Positions 1 to 5,012 of a DNA stretch of 5,717 bases are shown here, in pieces. Location of the stretch: contig JAKOZM010000500.1 of NCBI GenBank assembly GCA_029779995.1, forward strand, positions 1-5,717, written 5' to 3'. Made by a program: the position numbers and the translations under genes. This DNA is from Actinomycetes bacterium. Its GTDB lineage: Bacteria; Actinomycetota; Actinomycetes; S36-B12; UBA10799. How positions within the stretch are numbered: position 1 is the stretch's first letter; the number at the start of each line of letters is the position of its first letter. A model generated the notes under the pieces. That model had not been told where the DNA came from, ran no database searches, and saw only the letters and a program-made list of their open reading frames with translations.

Positions 1-111
1 GTCGTCTGAAATGCAGTGAACGAGTGTGCTGTCGAGGTCATAGGCCAACACCGAGCCGTCTACTGATTCGGTGTGGACGTCGGCCGACCTCCGCGTCCAT
101 GTGAGTGCCAT
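1..111 (-). CDS. HAD-superfamily hydrolase, N-terminal part (runs off left edge)
   Basis: Reading the minus strand from the ATG at 111-109 gives MALTWTRRSADVHTESVDGS followed by VLAYDLDSTLVHCISDD, open to the window edge. The hydrophobic strand ending in DLDST is HAD motif I (DxDxT/S): the first Asp is the phosphorylated nucleophile and the second the general acid/base. HAD enzymes are mostly cytosolic phosphatases; the substrate cannot be told from 37 residues. The start is well supported: GGGAGG lies 7 nt upstream (119-124), with a plausible promoter further up. There is no signal peptide; the roughly 20 residues before the motif are polar. The gene is divergent from the isomerase-like gene at 414. 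The family call rests on one motif, so a chance match is possible, but motif, ribosome binding site and promoter agree. Confidence 0.7.
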   Translation of the reverse strand, partial: MALTWTRRSADVHTESVDGSVLAYDLDSTLVHCISDD

Positions 112-118
112 GAAGAAT

Positions 119-124
119 CCTCCC
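119..124 (-). promoter_or_regulatory. Ribosome binding site of the left-edge HAD gene
   Basis: GGGAGG on the minus strand, 7 nt before the ATG at 111, a strong Shine-Dalgarno match. It fixes the start of the partial HAD gene. Confidence 0.75.
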
Positions 125-137
125 GAGAATCTCCCCC

Positions 138-154
138 GCGCCGCATCGCGGCGC
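138..154 (-). other. Perfect 7 bp hairpin in the HAD gene leader
   Basis: GCGCCGC (138-144) and GCGGCGC (148-154) are exact reverse complements around a 3-base loop. The hairpin would lie at the very 5' end of the transcript predicted from the promoter at 162-190, ahead of the ribosome binding site at 119-124. It could stabilise the mRNA 5' end or be a repressor site. There is no T-run, so an intrinsic terminator is unlikely. Confidence 0.5.
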
Positions 155-161
155 ACGCGAA

Positions 162-190
162 AACCTAGCAGTGTCAACGTGATCCGACAA
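162..190 (-). promoter_or_regulatory. Predicted sigma-70-type promoter for the left-edge HAD gene
   Basis: On the minus strand TTGTCG (190-185) and TAGGTT (167-162) are separated by exactly 17 bases, a good match to the actinobacterial housekeeping pattern TTGnnn-N17-TAnnnT. Transcription would start near 155, giving a leader of about 44 nt before the ATG at 111. An overlapping TTGACA (177-172) has no good -10 at the right distance. This is a pattern match only. Confidence 0.5.
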
Positions 191-413
191 CTCATCGAGA
201 AAGCTCGCCGCTCAGCACGCGCACTCCCCTTGGGCTATCTCGCCCGGACATCGGGGTTGAGGAAAGAACAGGTCATCAATCGTGATGCGCAGCGCACGTT
301 CAGGCAGAGGCAGTGCAGGTGGCAGCCTGAACCTCGTTCGACCTCTTCACCCGGGGGCGCGGGCTTCGTCTCCGGCCCAGGTGGGGGAATGTGCGGATGC
401 CACACTGGTGCCG

Positions 414-1178
414 GTGACGACGCGACTGGAGTGGACGGCATACCTGGAGCTGTTGCGGCGCGAGAGTGCCGCTTTCCGCGCGGCGATTGCGCGCGCCGAG
501 CCGACCACGCGGGTGCCGACCTGTCCGGAGTGGGGCGCGGACGACCTGCTCTGGCATCTGGGCGAGGTCCAGTGGTTCTGGAGTCGGGTTGTCGGGCCGC
601 CGCTGCTGACCCGGGAGAGCGGGCAGGCGTTGGAGCGCGTCGAGCGGCCGGGCGACCGGGAGGGTCTGCTGCGCCATTTCGACCGGTCCCATGAGGCGCT
701 GGTGGCGGCTCTGGAGAGTCACTCGCCGGGCCAGGCGGCGTGGAGTTGGGCGCCGGATCAGACGGTCGGGTTCAGCTATCGGCGGCAGGCGCACGAGGCC
801 GCGATGCACCGAGTCGACGCCGAATTACTCACGGGCATGGCCGCACCGATCGACGCCGCGCTGGCTGTCGACGGGGTGGACGAGGCTCTCGGGCTGATGT
901 TCGGCGGCGATGGCACGGAGACTCCCGAACCGGTGCCGCCGGTCGAGTTCGTCACGACGGACGTGCCGCACCGGTGGGTGCTCCACCTGGTCCGCGAACC
1001 GGTCGGGGGTGGCGAGGCTGGGGGCGAGTCTGAGGGCGGGCGCCTCGGGTTGTTGCCTTCGGTGGATGCACCCGGGGCGTCGGTGCAGGGCTGGCGGCCC
1101 GACCCGAGGAGTGAGCCACCCGGCATACCGCGCGTGCGCGCACGAACGGCGCAGTTCATGAGCCTGCAGCCCCGGTGA
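414..1178 (+). CDS. Maleylpyruvate isomerase / DinB-like protein with altered C-terminus
   Basis: The 254-residue product has the N-terminal fold of the mycothiol-dependent maleylpyruvate isomerase superfamily, a DinB-like four-helix bundle. The signature parts are VPTCPEWGADDLLWHLGEVQWFW (about 35-57, with metal-ligand His48) and QAHEAAMHRVDAELL (125-139), where Glu128 and His132 complete the expected metal site. Many family members are uncharacterised thiol-dependent or metal-binding enzymes, so the true reaction is unknown. The C-terminal domain begins normally (PVEFVTTDVPHRWVLHLVREP, about 176-196) and then turns into a Gly/Glu-rich stretch. It ends in WRPDPRSEPPGIPRV... where the family usually continues with a hydrophobic segment, so the last part looks lost or replaced. 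GTG 414 gives a family-like N-terminus (VTTRLEWTAYLELLR); GTG 408, GTG 381 or GTG 282 are possible but add non-conserved residues. The stop overlaps the end of the convergent ATPase gene by 23 bp. Confidence 0.82.
   Translation: MTTRLEWTAYLELLRRESAAFRAAIARAEPTTRVPTCPEWGADDLLWHLGEVQWFWSRVVGPPLLTRESGQALERVERPGDREGLLRHFDRSHEALVAALESHSPGQAAWSWAPDQTVGFSYRRQAHEAAMHRVDAELLTGMAAPIDAALAVDGVDEALGLMFGGDGTETPEPVPPVEFVTTDVPHRWVLHLVREPVGGGEAGGESEGGRLGLLPSVDAPGASVQGWRPDPRSEPPGIPRVRARTAQFMSLQPR
1133..1144. other. 12 bp perfect palindrome near the convergent gene ends
   Basis: CGTGCGCGCACG reads the same on both strands. It lies inside the last codons of the isomerase-like gene and just beyond the stop of the minus-strand ATPase gene at 1156. 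As RNA it would be a short GC-rich hairpin with almost no loop and no T-run, so calling it a terminator would be weak. High GC raises the chance of coincidence. Confidence 0.3.
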
Positions 1179-2397
1179 AGCGATAGTAAAAGCCTTGTCC
1201 TCGCCGGTTGGGTCGTGACGGCTCAAGCACGCCCTCATCCTCGAGTGCCCGCAGGACTGAGCCGACGTTACTACTCTGGGCCTTGACGAGGCCAGCGAGC
1301 TCCGAGGAACTGATGCGACCCCGAGCTGCGGCGTATGAGGCGGCCACGGTGCTGCGGTCGGGCCAGGCGCGAGATCGACCGACCGACTCGTCGAGGCGAA
1401 TCAACAGCTCCTTGGCGGGCGACGCCAGGCGCCAAGCAGCCTCGGCTCCCTTGGGCACGCCCGCGACGGTCTTGAGGACGGACCGGCTCCCCACCGACAG
1501 GCCCGCCACAACGCTGATCGCACCCCGGGCTTCTTCGACAGTCAGCTGGATCAGGGCAGAGACGGTGTGCACGTCGATCCATCCGTGGACGACCAGCGAA
1601 CGCAGAATCATCAGCGAGTGTAGGTCGCTCCTCTCAGGGCCAGGCATCACCTCGGCAAGCCAGGCCATCCAGGCCAGATCTACGTTGTCTCCGACGAGGG
1701 CCGCCCGAACGTAAGGACCACCGATGTCCCGGATGTCGGGTGGCTCATGTCCGACGGCGATCATCTCCCTCATCATGCGATCGACGCCCAAACCCTCGCG
1801 CTCGGCCACCCGGAGGCTGGCGAGGAGATCCGTGAGAGCACGGTTCCGCGACTTCGAGGGGTGAGACAGGATGTTCTCGGAAGTGACGCCACCGACGAAG
1901 CCCCCTGGGCTGGTGACGCGCAGGGTTCGCCCCACGTGCTCGACGACGGTCGGCTCGGCAACGCCCCACTCGCGGTGGGCAACGCCGTTGACAATGGCCT
2001 CCCGGGCCGCCAAGGGGGGAATCTCCCTAAGTTGCCCCACGACGAGCCCCTCGCGTTGGAGATGAAGCAAGGCGTTACTGCCTTCGAGGGCCTGGAAGAC
2101 CTCGGCGAGCTCCTCCAGGAGGCTCCGCCCTGACCGTCGCACCCTGATGCTGCTGTCCGCGCCGGACCTCGTTCGTCTGATGTAGTCCAGGCACGGCTCC
2201 CGCCGACCGACGAACGCCAAGACGCCAGCGTTAGTGAGCAAACCCTCACCCGTGACCACATTGAGGCGACGCAGGAGCTCCTGGTGTCGAGATGCAGCGA
2301 GGATTTCACAAACGACGAACCTATGAATCATAAACGTTTCGTTATGGAGTATGAGTATTCCATGACGAAGCGTTATGACCTCGTCCGGCCGGGCCAC
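1156..2397 (-). CDS. GHKL-ATPase / winged-helix protein of the AlbA (Schlafen-type) family, N-terminally truncated
   Basis: The product has 413 residues from GTG 2397. Residues 40-66 (ELLRRLNVVTGEGLLTNAGVLAFVG) and 129-208 match the ATP-binding regulator family that pairs an N-terminal AlbA_2 DNA-binding domain with a GHKL-type ATPase domain (HATPase_c_4). The N-box is REAIVNGVAHREW (132-144), the glycine loop TSPGGFVGGVT (162-172), and SRNRALTDLLASLRVAEREGLGVDRM (183-208) is the typical lid region. A C-terminal winged helix is likely at 358-407 (GRISSSELAGLVKAQSSNVG... to FYYRF). Members usually exceed 500 residues. Here the whole AlbA_2 domain is missing: the first 35 residues resemble nothing in the family, and the frame is closed by TAG at 2424-2422. 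ATG 2331 (residue 23, MIHRFVV) is an equally possible start; neither has a good ribosome binding site. It is probably a decayed or partial regulator, perhaps still able to bind ATP. The biological role of the family is poorly known. Confidence 0.82.
   Translation of the reverse strand: MARPDEVITLRHGILILHNETFMIHRFVVCEILAASRHQELLRRLNVVTGEGLLTNAGVLAFVGRREPCLDYIRRTRSGADSSIRVRRSGRSLLEELAEVFQALEGSNALLHLQREGLVVGQLREIPPLAAREAIVNGVAHREWGVAEPTVVEHVGRTLRVTSPGGFVGGVTSENILSHPSKSRNRALTDLLASLRVAEREGLGVDRMMREMIAVGHEPPDIRDIGGPYVRAALVGDNVDLAWMAWLAEVMPGPERSDLHSLMILRSLVVHGWIDVHTVSALIQLTVEEARGAISVVAGLSVGSRSVLKTVAGVPKGAEAAWRLASPAKELLIRLDESVGRSRAWPDRSTVAASYAAARGRISSSELAGLVKAQSSNVGSVLRALEDEGVLEPSRPNRRGQGFYYRFTGAAGS
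2340..2367. promoter_or_regulatory. AT-rich hyphenated palindrome at the 5' end of the ATPase gene
   Basis: Around a centre between 2353 and 2354, 10 of 14 base pairs are symmetric, with arms CGTtATGGA and TCCATgACG. The site lies in a strongly AT-rich patch (about 2320-2370) in an otherwise GC-rich window, and next to it AAACGTTT (2332-2339) is itself palindromic. If the ATPase gene starts at ATG 2331, the palindrome lies just upstream of it and could be an operator or promoter element. If GTG 2397 is used, it lies within the coding region. Confidence 0.4.
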
Positions 2398-2415
2398 CTC
2401 GGCTGTTTGAGGCTT

Positions 2416-2430
2416 ACGGGTCTAGCCCGT
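2416..2430 (-). terminator. Small hairpin after a minus-strand stop codon
   Basis: ACGGG (2416-2420) and CCCGT (2426-2430) pair around a 5-base loop. On the minus strand the hairpin begins on the last base of the TGA at 2432-2430 that ends the short reading frame above it. There is no T-run, so it would be a weak, actinobacterial-style terminator at best. Confidence 0.35.
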
Positions 2431-2522
2431 CAATCAACTGAATCAGGTCCGAGTTCGTGGAAGTACTCGGCGAATGCCGCGTCGTCGTACGCGACTGGGA
2501 GTAGGTCGGGTTCTGGCTCCTC
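2430..2522 (-). pseudogene. C-terminal remnant of an unidentified minus-strand gene
   Basis: On the minus strand about 30 codons read SEEPEPDLLPVAYDDAAFAE then YFHELGPDSVD and stop at TGA 2432-2430. The composition is acidic and protein-like, unlike the arginine-rich upstream part of the same frame, which is antisense to the HAD gene from about 2531. I read this as the 3' end of a gene whose body was replaced when the HAD segment joined. A hairpin directly after the stop fits a true gene end. The family is not recognised, and the fragment is short enough that chance is possible. Confidence 0.4.
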
Positions 2523-2527
2523 GCTAA

Positions 2528-3415
2528 CTGTCTGACCTCGACAACACCTTCTGGGACTGGTTCGAGGCCTGGTACCAGTCGTTCTCTGCGCTCGTCGATG
2601 CGTTGGTGGCGCTGAGTGACGTGGATCGCGCATTGCTTGAGGAGCAAATCAGGGCGGTGCACCGCAGAAGGGGCACTACCGAATACTCCAACCTGGTCCG
2701 GGAGCTGCCCTCCTTGATCGAGGCCGCCGCCCCGGACGACCCGGCCAAGGTCTACGACGCGGCGCTACATGCACAGAACTCGCGGCGCAAGGCCACCACT
2801 CGCCTCTACCCTCGCGTCCCTGAGGGACTGCGGTCCCTCAAGCAGGCCGGGGTCCGCATCGCCGCGTACACCGAATCCGGTGCCTTCTGGGCCGAGTGGC
2901 GGATCAAGCACACCGGCCTCGACGGGATCATCGACGTCCTGTACTCCTCACCGGACCATGACCTCACCGCCGGCGTCGTCCCCTCCGCCCTGCGCAGCGG
3001 CCACTACGACCACGAGCACTACGGGCTACGCGGCACCCGGCATCAGCACGTCCCCCACGGGGTGCTCAAGCCCAACGTCGAGATCCTCCGCTCGATCCTT
3101 GACGACGAACGGTGCGCGCCCGAGGAGACCGTCTACCTCGGCGACAGCCTGATGAAGGACATCGTTATGGCCCAAGCGGCCGGGGTCCTGGACGCCCACG
3201 CCGAGTACGGCTTGGTCCAGCACCGCGACGAGTACGATCTGCTCCGCCGAGTCACCCACTGGACCGACGAGGACGTGACACGCGAGATGGCCCTGTCCAC
3301 CCCGCACGGTGAGGTAAAGCCAACCATTGTCTGCCACAGCGGTTTCGACGACGTCCTGCCCTCTTCGGGCCCGCACTGGTCGGTCTTCGTTGACCGAGTC
3401 CGCCACTGCGCCTGA
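2528..3415 (+). CDS. HAD-superfamily hydrolase, start missing or frameshifted
   Basis: From 2534 the frame reads DLDNTFWDWFEAWYQSFSAL and continues for 293 codons to TGA 3413. All HAD motifs are visible: motif I DLDNT (2534-2548); motif II at Thr of AAYTES (codon 2870); motif III Lys of GVLKPNVEIL (codon 3068); and motif IV GDSLMKD with Asp at codons 3143 and 3158. A helical cap lies between motifs I and II. A His-rich insert (GHYDHEHYGLRGTRHQHVPHG) sits between II and III, longer than in standard phosphatases, and a C-terminal tail includes EVKPTIVCHSGFDDVLP. It is probably a cytosolic phosphatase or phosphotransferase of unknown substrate. The weak point is the start: TAA at 2525 closes the frame two codons before motif I, and the first usable codon after it, TTG 2603, would drop the catalytic Asp. 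The copy is therefore 5'-truncated or frameshifted near 2531. It is followed after 19 nt by the membrane-protein gene. Confidence 0.82.
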   Translation: MSDLDNTFWDWFEAWYQSFSALVDALVALSDVDRALLEEQIRAVHRRRGTTEYSNLVRELPSLIEAAAPDDPAKVYDAALHAQNSRRKATTRLYPRVPEGLRSLKQAGVRIAAYTESGAFWAEWRIKHTGLDGIIDVLYSSPDHDLTAGVVPSALRSGHYDHEHYGLRGTRHQHVPHGVLKPNVEILRSILDDERCAPEETVYLGDSLMKDIVMAQAAGVLDAHAEYGLVQHRDEYDLLRRVTHWTDEDVTREMALSTPHGEVKPTIVCHSGFDDVLPSSGPHWSVFVDRVRHCA

Positions 3416-3434
3416 AGCACACGACGACAGTGAG

Positions 3435-3664
3435 ATGACCGACGCCGACGATGGTCTGAGCCGTGAGCAGCAGGTCAGCCACTACGTCGACCTCTACAAG
3501 CAGAGCGTTGAAGTACAGATGCACTTCAACGACGTCGAGTGGCGGATCCGCGGACTCGCCCTCACCGTTGCCACATTCGCTTTGGGCGCCGCCGGTGTGG
3601 CCGCGAAGGACGGCACAACGATCGGCGGGGTGGCTCTGGGGTCGCTCGTCATCGTGATCGGTCT
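3435..3664 (+). pseudogene. Small two-helix membrane protein, interrupted by the IS
   Basis: ATG 3435 opens MTDADDGLSREQQVSHYVDL followed by YKQSVEVQMHFNDVEWRIRG. This is a soluble, helical, charged N-terminus of about 40 residues, followed by two likely membrane segments (LALTVATFALGAAGVAA, about 41-57, and TIGGVALGSLVIVIGL, about 62-77). At codon 77 the frame enters the left end of the insertion sequence and continues with unrelated residues to a stop at 3803, so the C-terminus is lost. The start lies 19 nt after the HAD stop with only a weak purine stretch (GTGAG) before it, suggesting translational coupling with the HAD gene. The family is not recognised. The layout resembles small membrane partners in two-gene systems, but that is inference. 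Confidence 0.65.
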
Positions 3665-3692
3665 TGAACCGCCCCGGCAAGTCCGGAGACTT
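3665..3692 (+). repeat. IS left terminal inverted repeat (28 bp)
   Basis: The repeat starts TGAACCGCCCCGG and ends GGAGACTT. It is an exact reverse complement of 4985-5012. The OrfB stop codon TAA (3693-3691) lies on its inner edge. Outward the match stops at 3664. Confidence 0.96.
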
Positions 3693-4632
3693 ACTGGTGT
3701 GAGAGCTCAGCGATCGGCTGGGCCTGGTGTTGAGCGTAGTAGTGGTTCTCGGCTTCCACGGGTGGGATGTCGCCGCAGTACTCATAGAGGCGGTGGTGGT
3801 TGAACCAGTCGACCCATTCGGCGGTGGCGTACTCGACGGCCTCCAGGGTCCGCCACGGCCCTCGGGGTTTGATCAGCTCGGTCTTGTACAGGCCGTTGAT
3901 TGTCTCGGCGAGCGCATTGTCAAACGAGTCGCCGACGGAGCCAACCGAGGCCGCGATCCCGGCTTCGGCGAGGCGCTCGGTGTAGCGAATGCTGACGTAT
4001 TGCGAGCCACGGTCTGTATGTGCCACAACGGAATCCAGTGGGGAACCGGTCCGCTGCCTGGTCCACACGGCCTGCTCGAGGGCGTCCAGGACGAGCTGGG
4101 TGCTCATCGATGAACCGCACCGCCAGCCCAGGATCCGACGGGCATAGGCATCGACCACGAACGCGACGTACACCCACCCCGACCACGTCGACACGTACGT
4201 CATGTCCGCCACCCAGAGCCGGTCCGGCGCCGACGGCTCGAAGTCACGGTTGACCAGGTCCCGGGCCCGCTGCGCCGCTGGGTCGGCGATCGTGGTCCGC
4301 TTGACCTTCCCGCGAACGACGCCGTGCAGCCCGTCGGCGCGCATCAACCGCTCCACCGTGCAGCGGGCCACGGCGATGCCCTCCCGGTTCAATGCCAGCC
4401 ACACCTTCCGTGCCCCGTACACGCCGTAGTTGCCGGCGTGCACCCGCCGGATCTGCTCCAGCAGGTACTCGTCCCGCTGCTCGCGGGCGGTCGGTGACTT
4501 GCGCACGTGCTCGTAGTACGTCGACGGGGCCACCTGCAGACCGTGCTCGGTGAGCACCCGGCAGATGGGCTCGACACCCCAACGCAATCCACCGGGTTCA
4601 CGGTGGTTCGCGTGCTCGCGGATGAAATCCAC
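3691..4632 (-). CDS. IS3-family transposase OrfB (catalytic part)
   Basis: The 313-residue product is the integrase-like DDE half of the transposase, which cuts and joins DNA at the element ends. An N-terminal helical HTH_21-type region (about 54-105, with GNYGVYGARKVWLALNREG) precedes the rve catalytic domain. The catalytic triad is Asp143 (VADMTYV), Asp207 (VVAHTDRGSQY) and Glu243 (ALAETINGLYK), with exactly 35 residues between the last two. The C-terminal WVDWFNHHRLYEYCGDIPPVEAE is also typical. The annotated GTG 4632 lies 3 nt beyond the OrfA stop. The frame is open upstream of it, reading DRPAFPLIVDFI as expected for the OrfAB fusion, so most functional product is probably made by frameshifting. 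No inactivating change is seen. Confidence 0.97.
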   Translation of the reverse strand: MDFIREHANHREPGGLRWGVEPICRVLTEHGLQVAPSTYYEHVRKSPTAREQRDEYLLEQIRRVHAGNYGVYGARKVWLALNREGIAVARCTVERLMRADGLHGVVRGKVKRTTIADPAAQRARDLVNRDFEPSAPDRLWVADMTYVSTWSGWVYVAFVVDAYARRILGWRCGSSMSTQLVLDALEQAVWTRQRTGSPLDSVVAHTDRGSQYVSIRYTERLAEAGIAASVGSVGDSFDNALAETINGLYKTELIKPRGPWRTLEAVEYATAEWVDWFNHHRLYEYCGDIPPVEAENHYYAQHQAQPIAELSHQ

Positions 4633-4634
4633 GA

Positions 4635-4961
4635 TCAGCGGGAAGGCCGGTCGAGCTCGGCTCCGAAGAAAGCCGCCGCGGCCTTCAAGATCGCGTTAGC
4701 GCGGCGCAGCTCGGCGACCTCTCGCTTGAGCCGACGCATCTCGGCCGACTCCTCGCTCGTGGTCCCCGGCCGGGTGCCGGCATCGACCTGCCCCTGACGG
4801 ACCCACTTGCGGACCGTCTCCGGGGTGCCGACCCCGAGCAGCTCAGCCACCCGCTTCATCGCCGCCCACTCCGAACCCTGCTCCTCGGTGACCTCAGCGA
4901 CCATCCGGACTGCCCGCTCCCTCAACTCAGGCGGGTACCGCTTGTGCGTGTCTCCTGGCAT
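4635..4961 (-). CDS. IS3-family transposase OrfA (DNA-binding part)
   Basis: The 108-residue product has the HTH_Tnp_1 fold: KRYPPELRERAVRMVAEV at 7-24, then a helix-turn-helix around 33-55 (AMKRVAELLGVGTPETVRKWVRQ). A leucine-zipper-like coiled coil follows (MRRLKREVAELRRANAILKAAAAFF, about 75-99), used for multimerisation. The end, FFGAELDRPSR, is the usual OrfA terminus of this family. ATG 4961 is preceded by GGGAAGG with an 8 nt spacer, plus a second GGAG close to the ATG. Alone, OrfA binds the inverted repeats and regulates transposition; as the N-terminal half of OrfAB it targets the enzyme. Confidence 0.96.
   Translation of the reverse strand: MPGDTHKRYPPELRERAVRMVAEVTEEQGSEWAAMKRVAELLGVGTPETVRKWVRQGQVDAGTRPGTTSEESAEMRRLKREVAELRRANAILKAAAAFFGAELDRPSR
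4662..4673 (-). other. Candidate -1 frameshift site between OrfA and OrfB
   Basis: OrfB lies in the -1 frame relative to OrfA, and that frame is open from at least this point through the OrfA stop. The OrfA codons GCT TTC TTC GGA here contain the pyrimidine run CTTTCTTC, where the Phe tRNA on TTC could slip back to TTT. This is not the classical A-rich heptamer, so the exact slip point is uncertain; any point between here and the OrfA stop gives the expected fusion ending in PLIVDFIREH. Confidence 0.45.
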
Positions 4962-4967
4962 GACTCC

Positions 4968-4982
4968 AACCTTCCCAAGGTT
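4968..4982 (-). promoter_or_regulatory. Hairpin overlapping the OrfA ribosome binding site
   Basis: AACCTT (4968-4973) and AAGGTT (4977-4982) are perfect complements around a 3-base loop, just inside the right inverted repeat. On the minus strand the loop and descending arm contain GGGAAGG, the likely Shine-Dalgarno of OrfA. Transcripts that include the full hairpin would hide the site; several insertion sequences limit expression from outside promoters this way. Its use here is inference. Confidence 0.5.
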
Positions 4983-4984
4983 CG

Positions 4985-5012
4985 AAGTCTCCGGACTTGC
5001 CGGGGCGGTTCA
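4985..5012 (-). repeat. IS right terminal inverted repeat (28 bp)
   Basis: The repeat starts AAGTCTCC and ends GGGGCGGTTCA. It is an exact reverse complement of 3665-3692. It lies upstream of OrfA, so the IS promoter would be expected in or near it; I see no clear promoter boxes. Confidence 0.96.

Larger units (their letters stand above)
112..413. other. Divergent intergenic region, no convincing gene
   Basis: These 302 bases separate the minus-strand HAD start at 111 from the plus-strand isomerase-like gene at 414. The HAD side holds the promoter, hairpin and ribosome binding site listed separately. Toward the isomerase-like gene all frames stay open because of high GC, but none gives a sequence I recognise. 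I see no clear promoter or ribosome binding site for the plus-strand gene; a purine-rich stretch GTGGGGGA at 381-388 is too far from GTG 414 to be convincing. Confidence 0.5.
3665..5012 (-). mobile_element. Complete IS3-family insertion sequence, 1348 bp
   Basis: The element is bounded by perfect 28 bp terminal inverted repeats beginning 5'-TGAACCGCC and ending GGCGGTTCA-3', so it has the TG...CA ends of the family. Inside, on the minus strand, are OrfA (4635-4961) and OrfB (3691-4632) in the -1 frame relation expected for programmed frameshifting to an OrfAB transposase. Size, gene order, frame relation and DD(35)E catalytic core all fit IS3. Both frames are intact, so it may be active. No 3-5 bp target repeat is visible: 3662-3664 is TCT and 5013-5015 is CTC, sharing only CT next to the ends. 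The subgroup was not determined. Confidence 0.96.

Noticed and set aside
71..694. Plus-strand open frame of 207 codons across the HAD leader and isomerase-like gene
   Set aside because: Its product is Arg/Gly-rich with no recognisable domain, and it overlaps the better supported gene at 414-1178 in another frame; typical high-GC shadow.
300..809. Minus-strand open frame of 169 codons
   Set aside because: Antisense to the isomerase-like gene, Arg/Pro/Leu-rich composition and no motif.
1100..1180. Bidirectional intrinsic terminator between the convergent genes
   Set aside because: Only a 12 bp palindrome without loop or T-run is present, and the two genes overlap, so a classical terminator is not supported.
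1208..1714. Plus-strand open frame of 168 codons
   Set aside because: Antisense shadow of the GHKL-ATPase gene; its low-complexity Ser/Arg/Thr sequence matches no family I know.
1773..2309. Minus-strand open frame of 178 codons overlapping the ATPase gene
   Set aside because: Out-of-frame reading of the same strand; Ser-rich, while the main frame shows clear N-box and glycine-loop motifs.
3252..3785. Minus-strand open frame of 177 codons over the HAD/membrane pair
   Set aside because: It crosses the IS boundary, is antisense to two supported genes and has no domain.
3327..3803. Full 158-codon plus-strand frame as one protein
   Set aside because: The upstream part overlaps the HAD end and the part after 3664 is IS terminal sequence; only 3435-3664 looks original.
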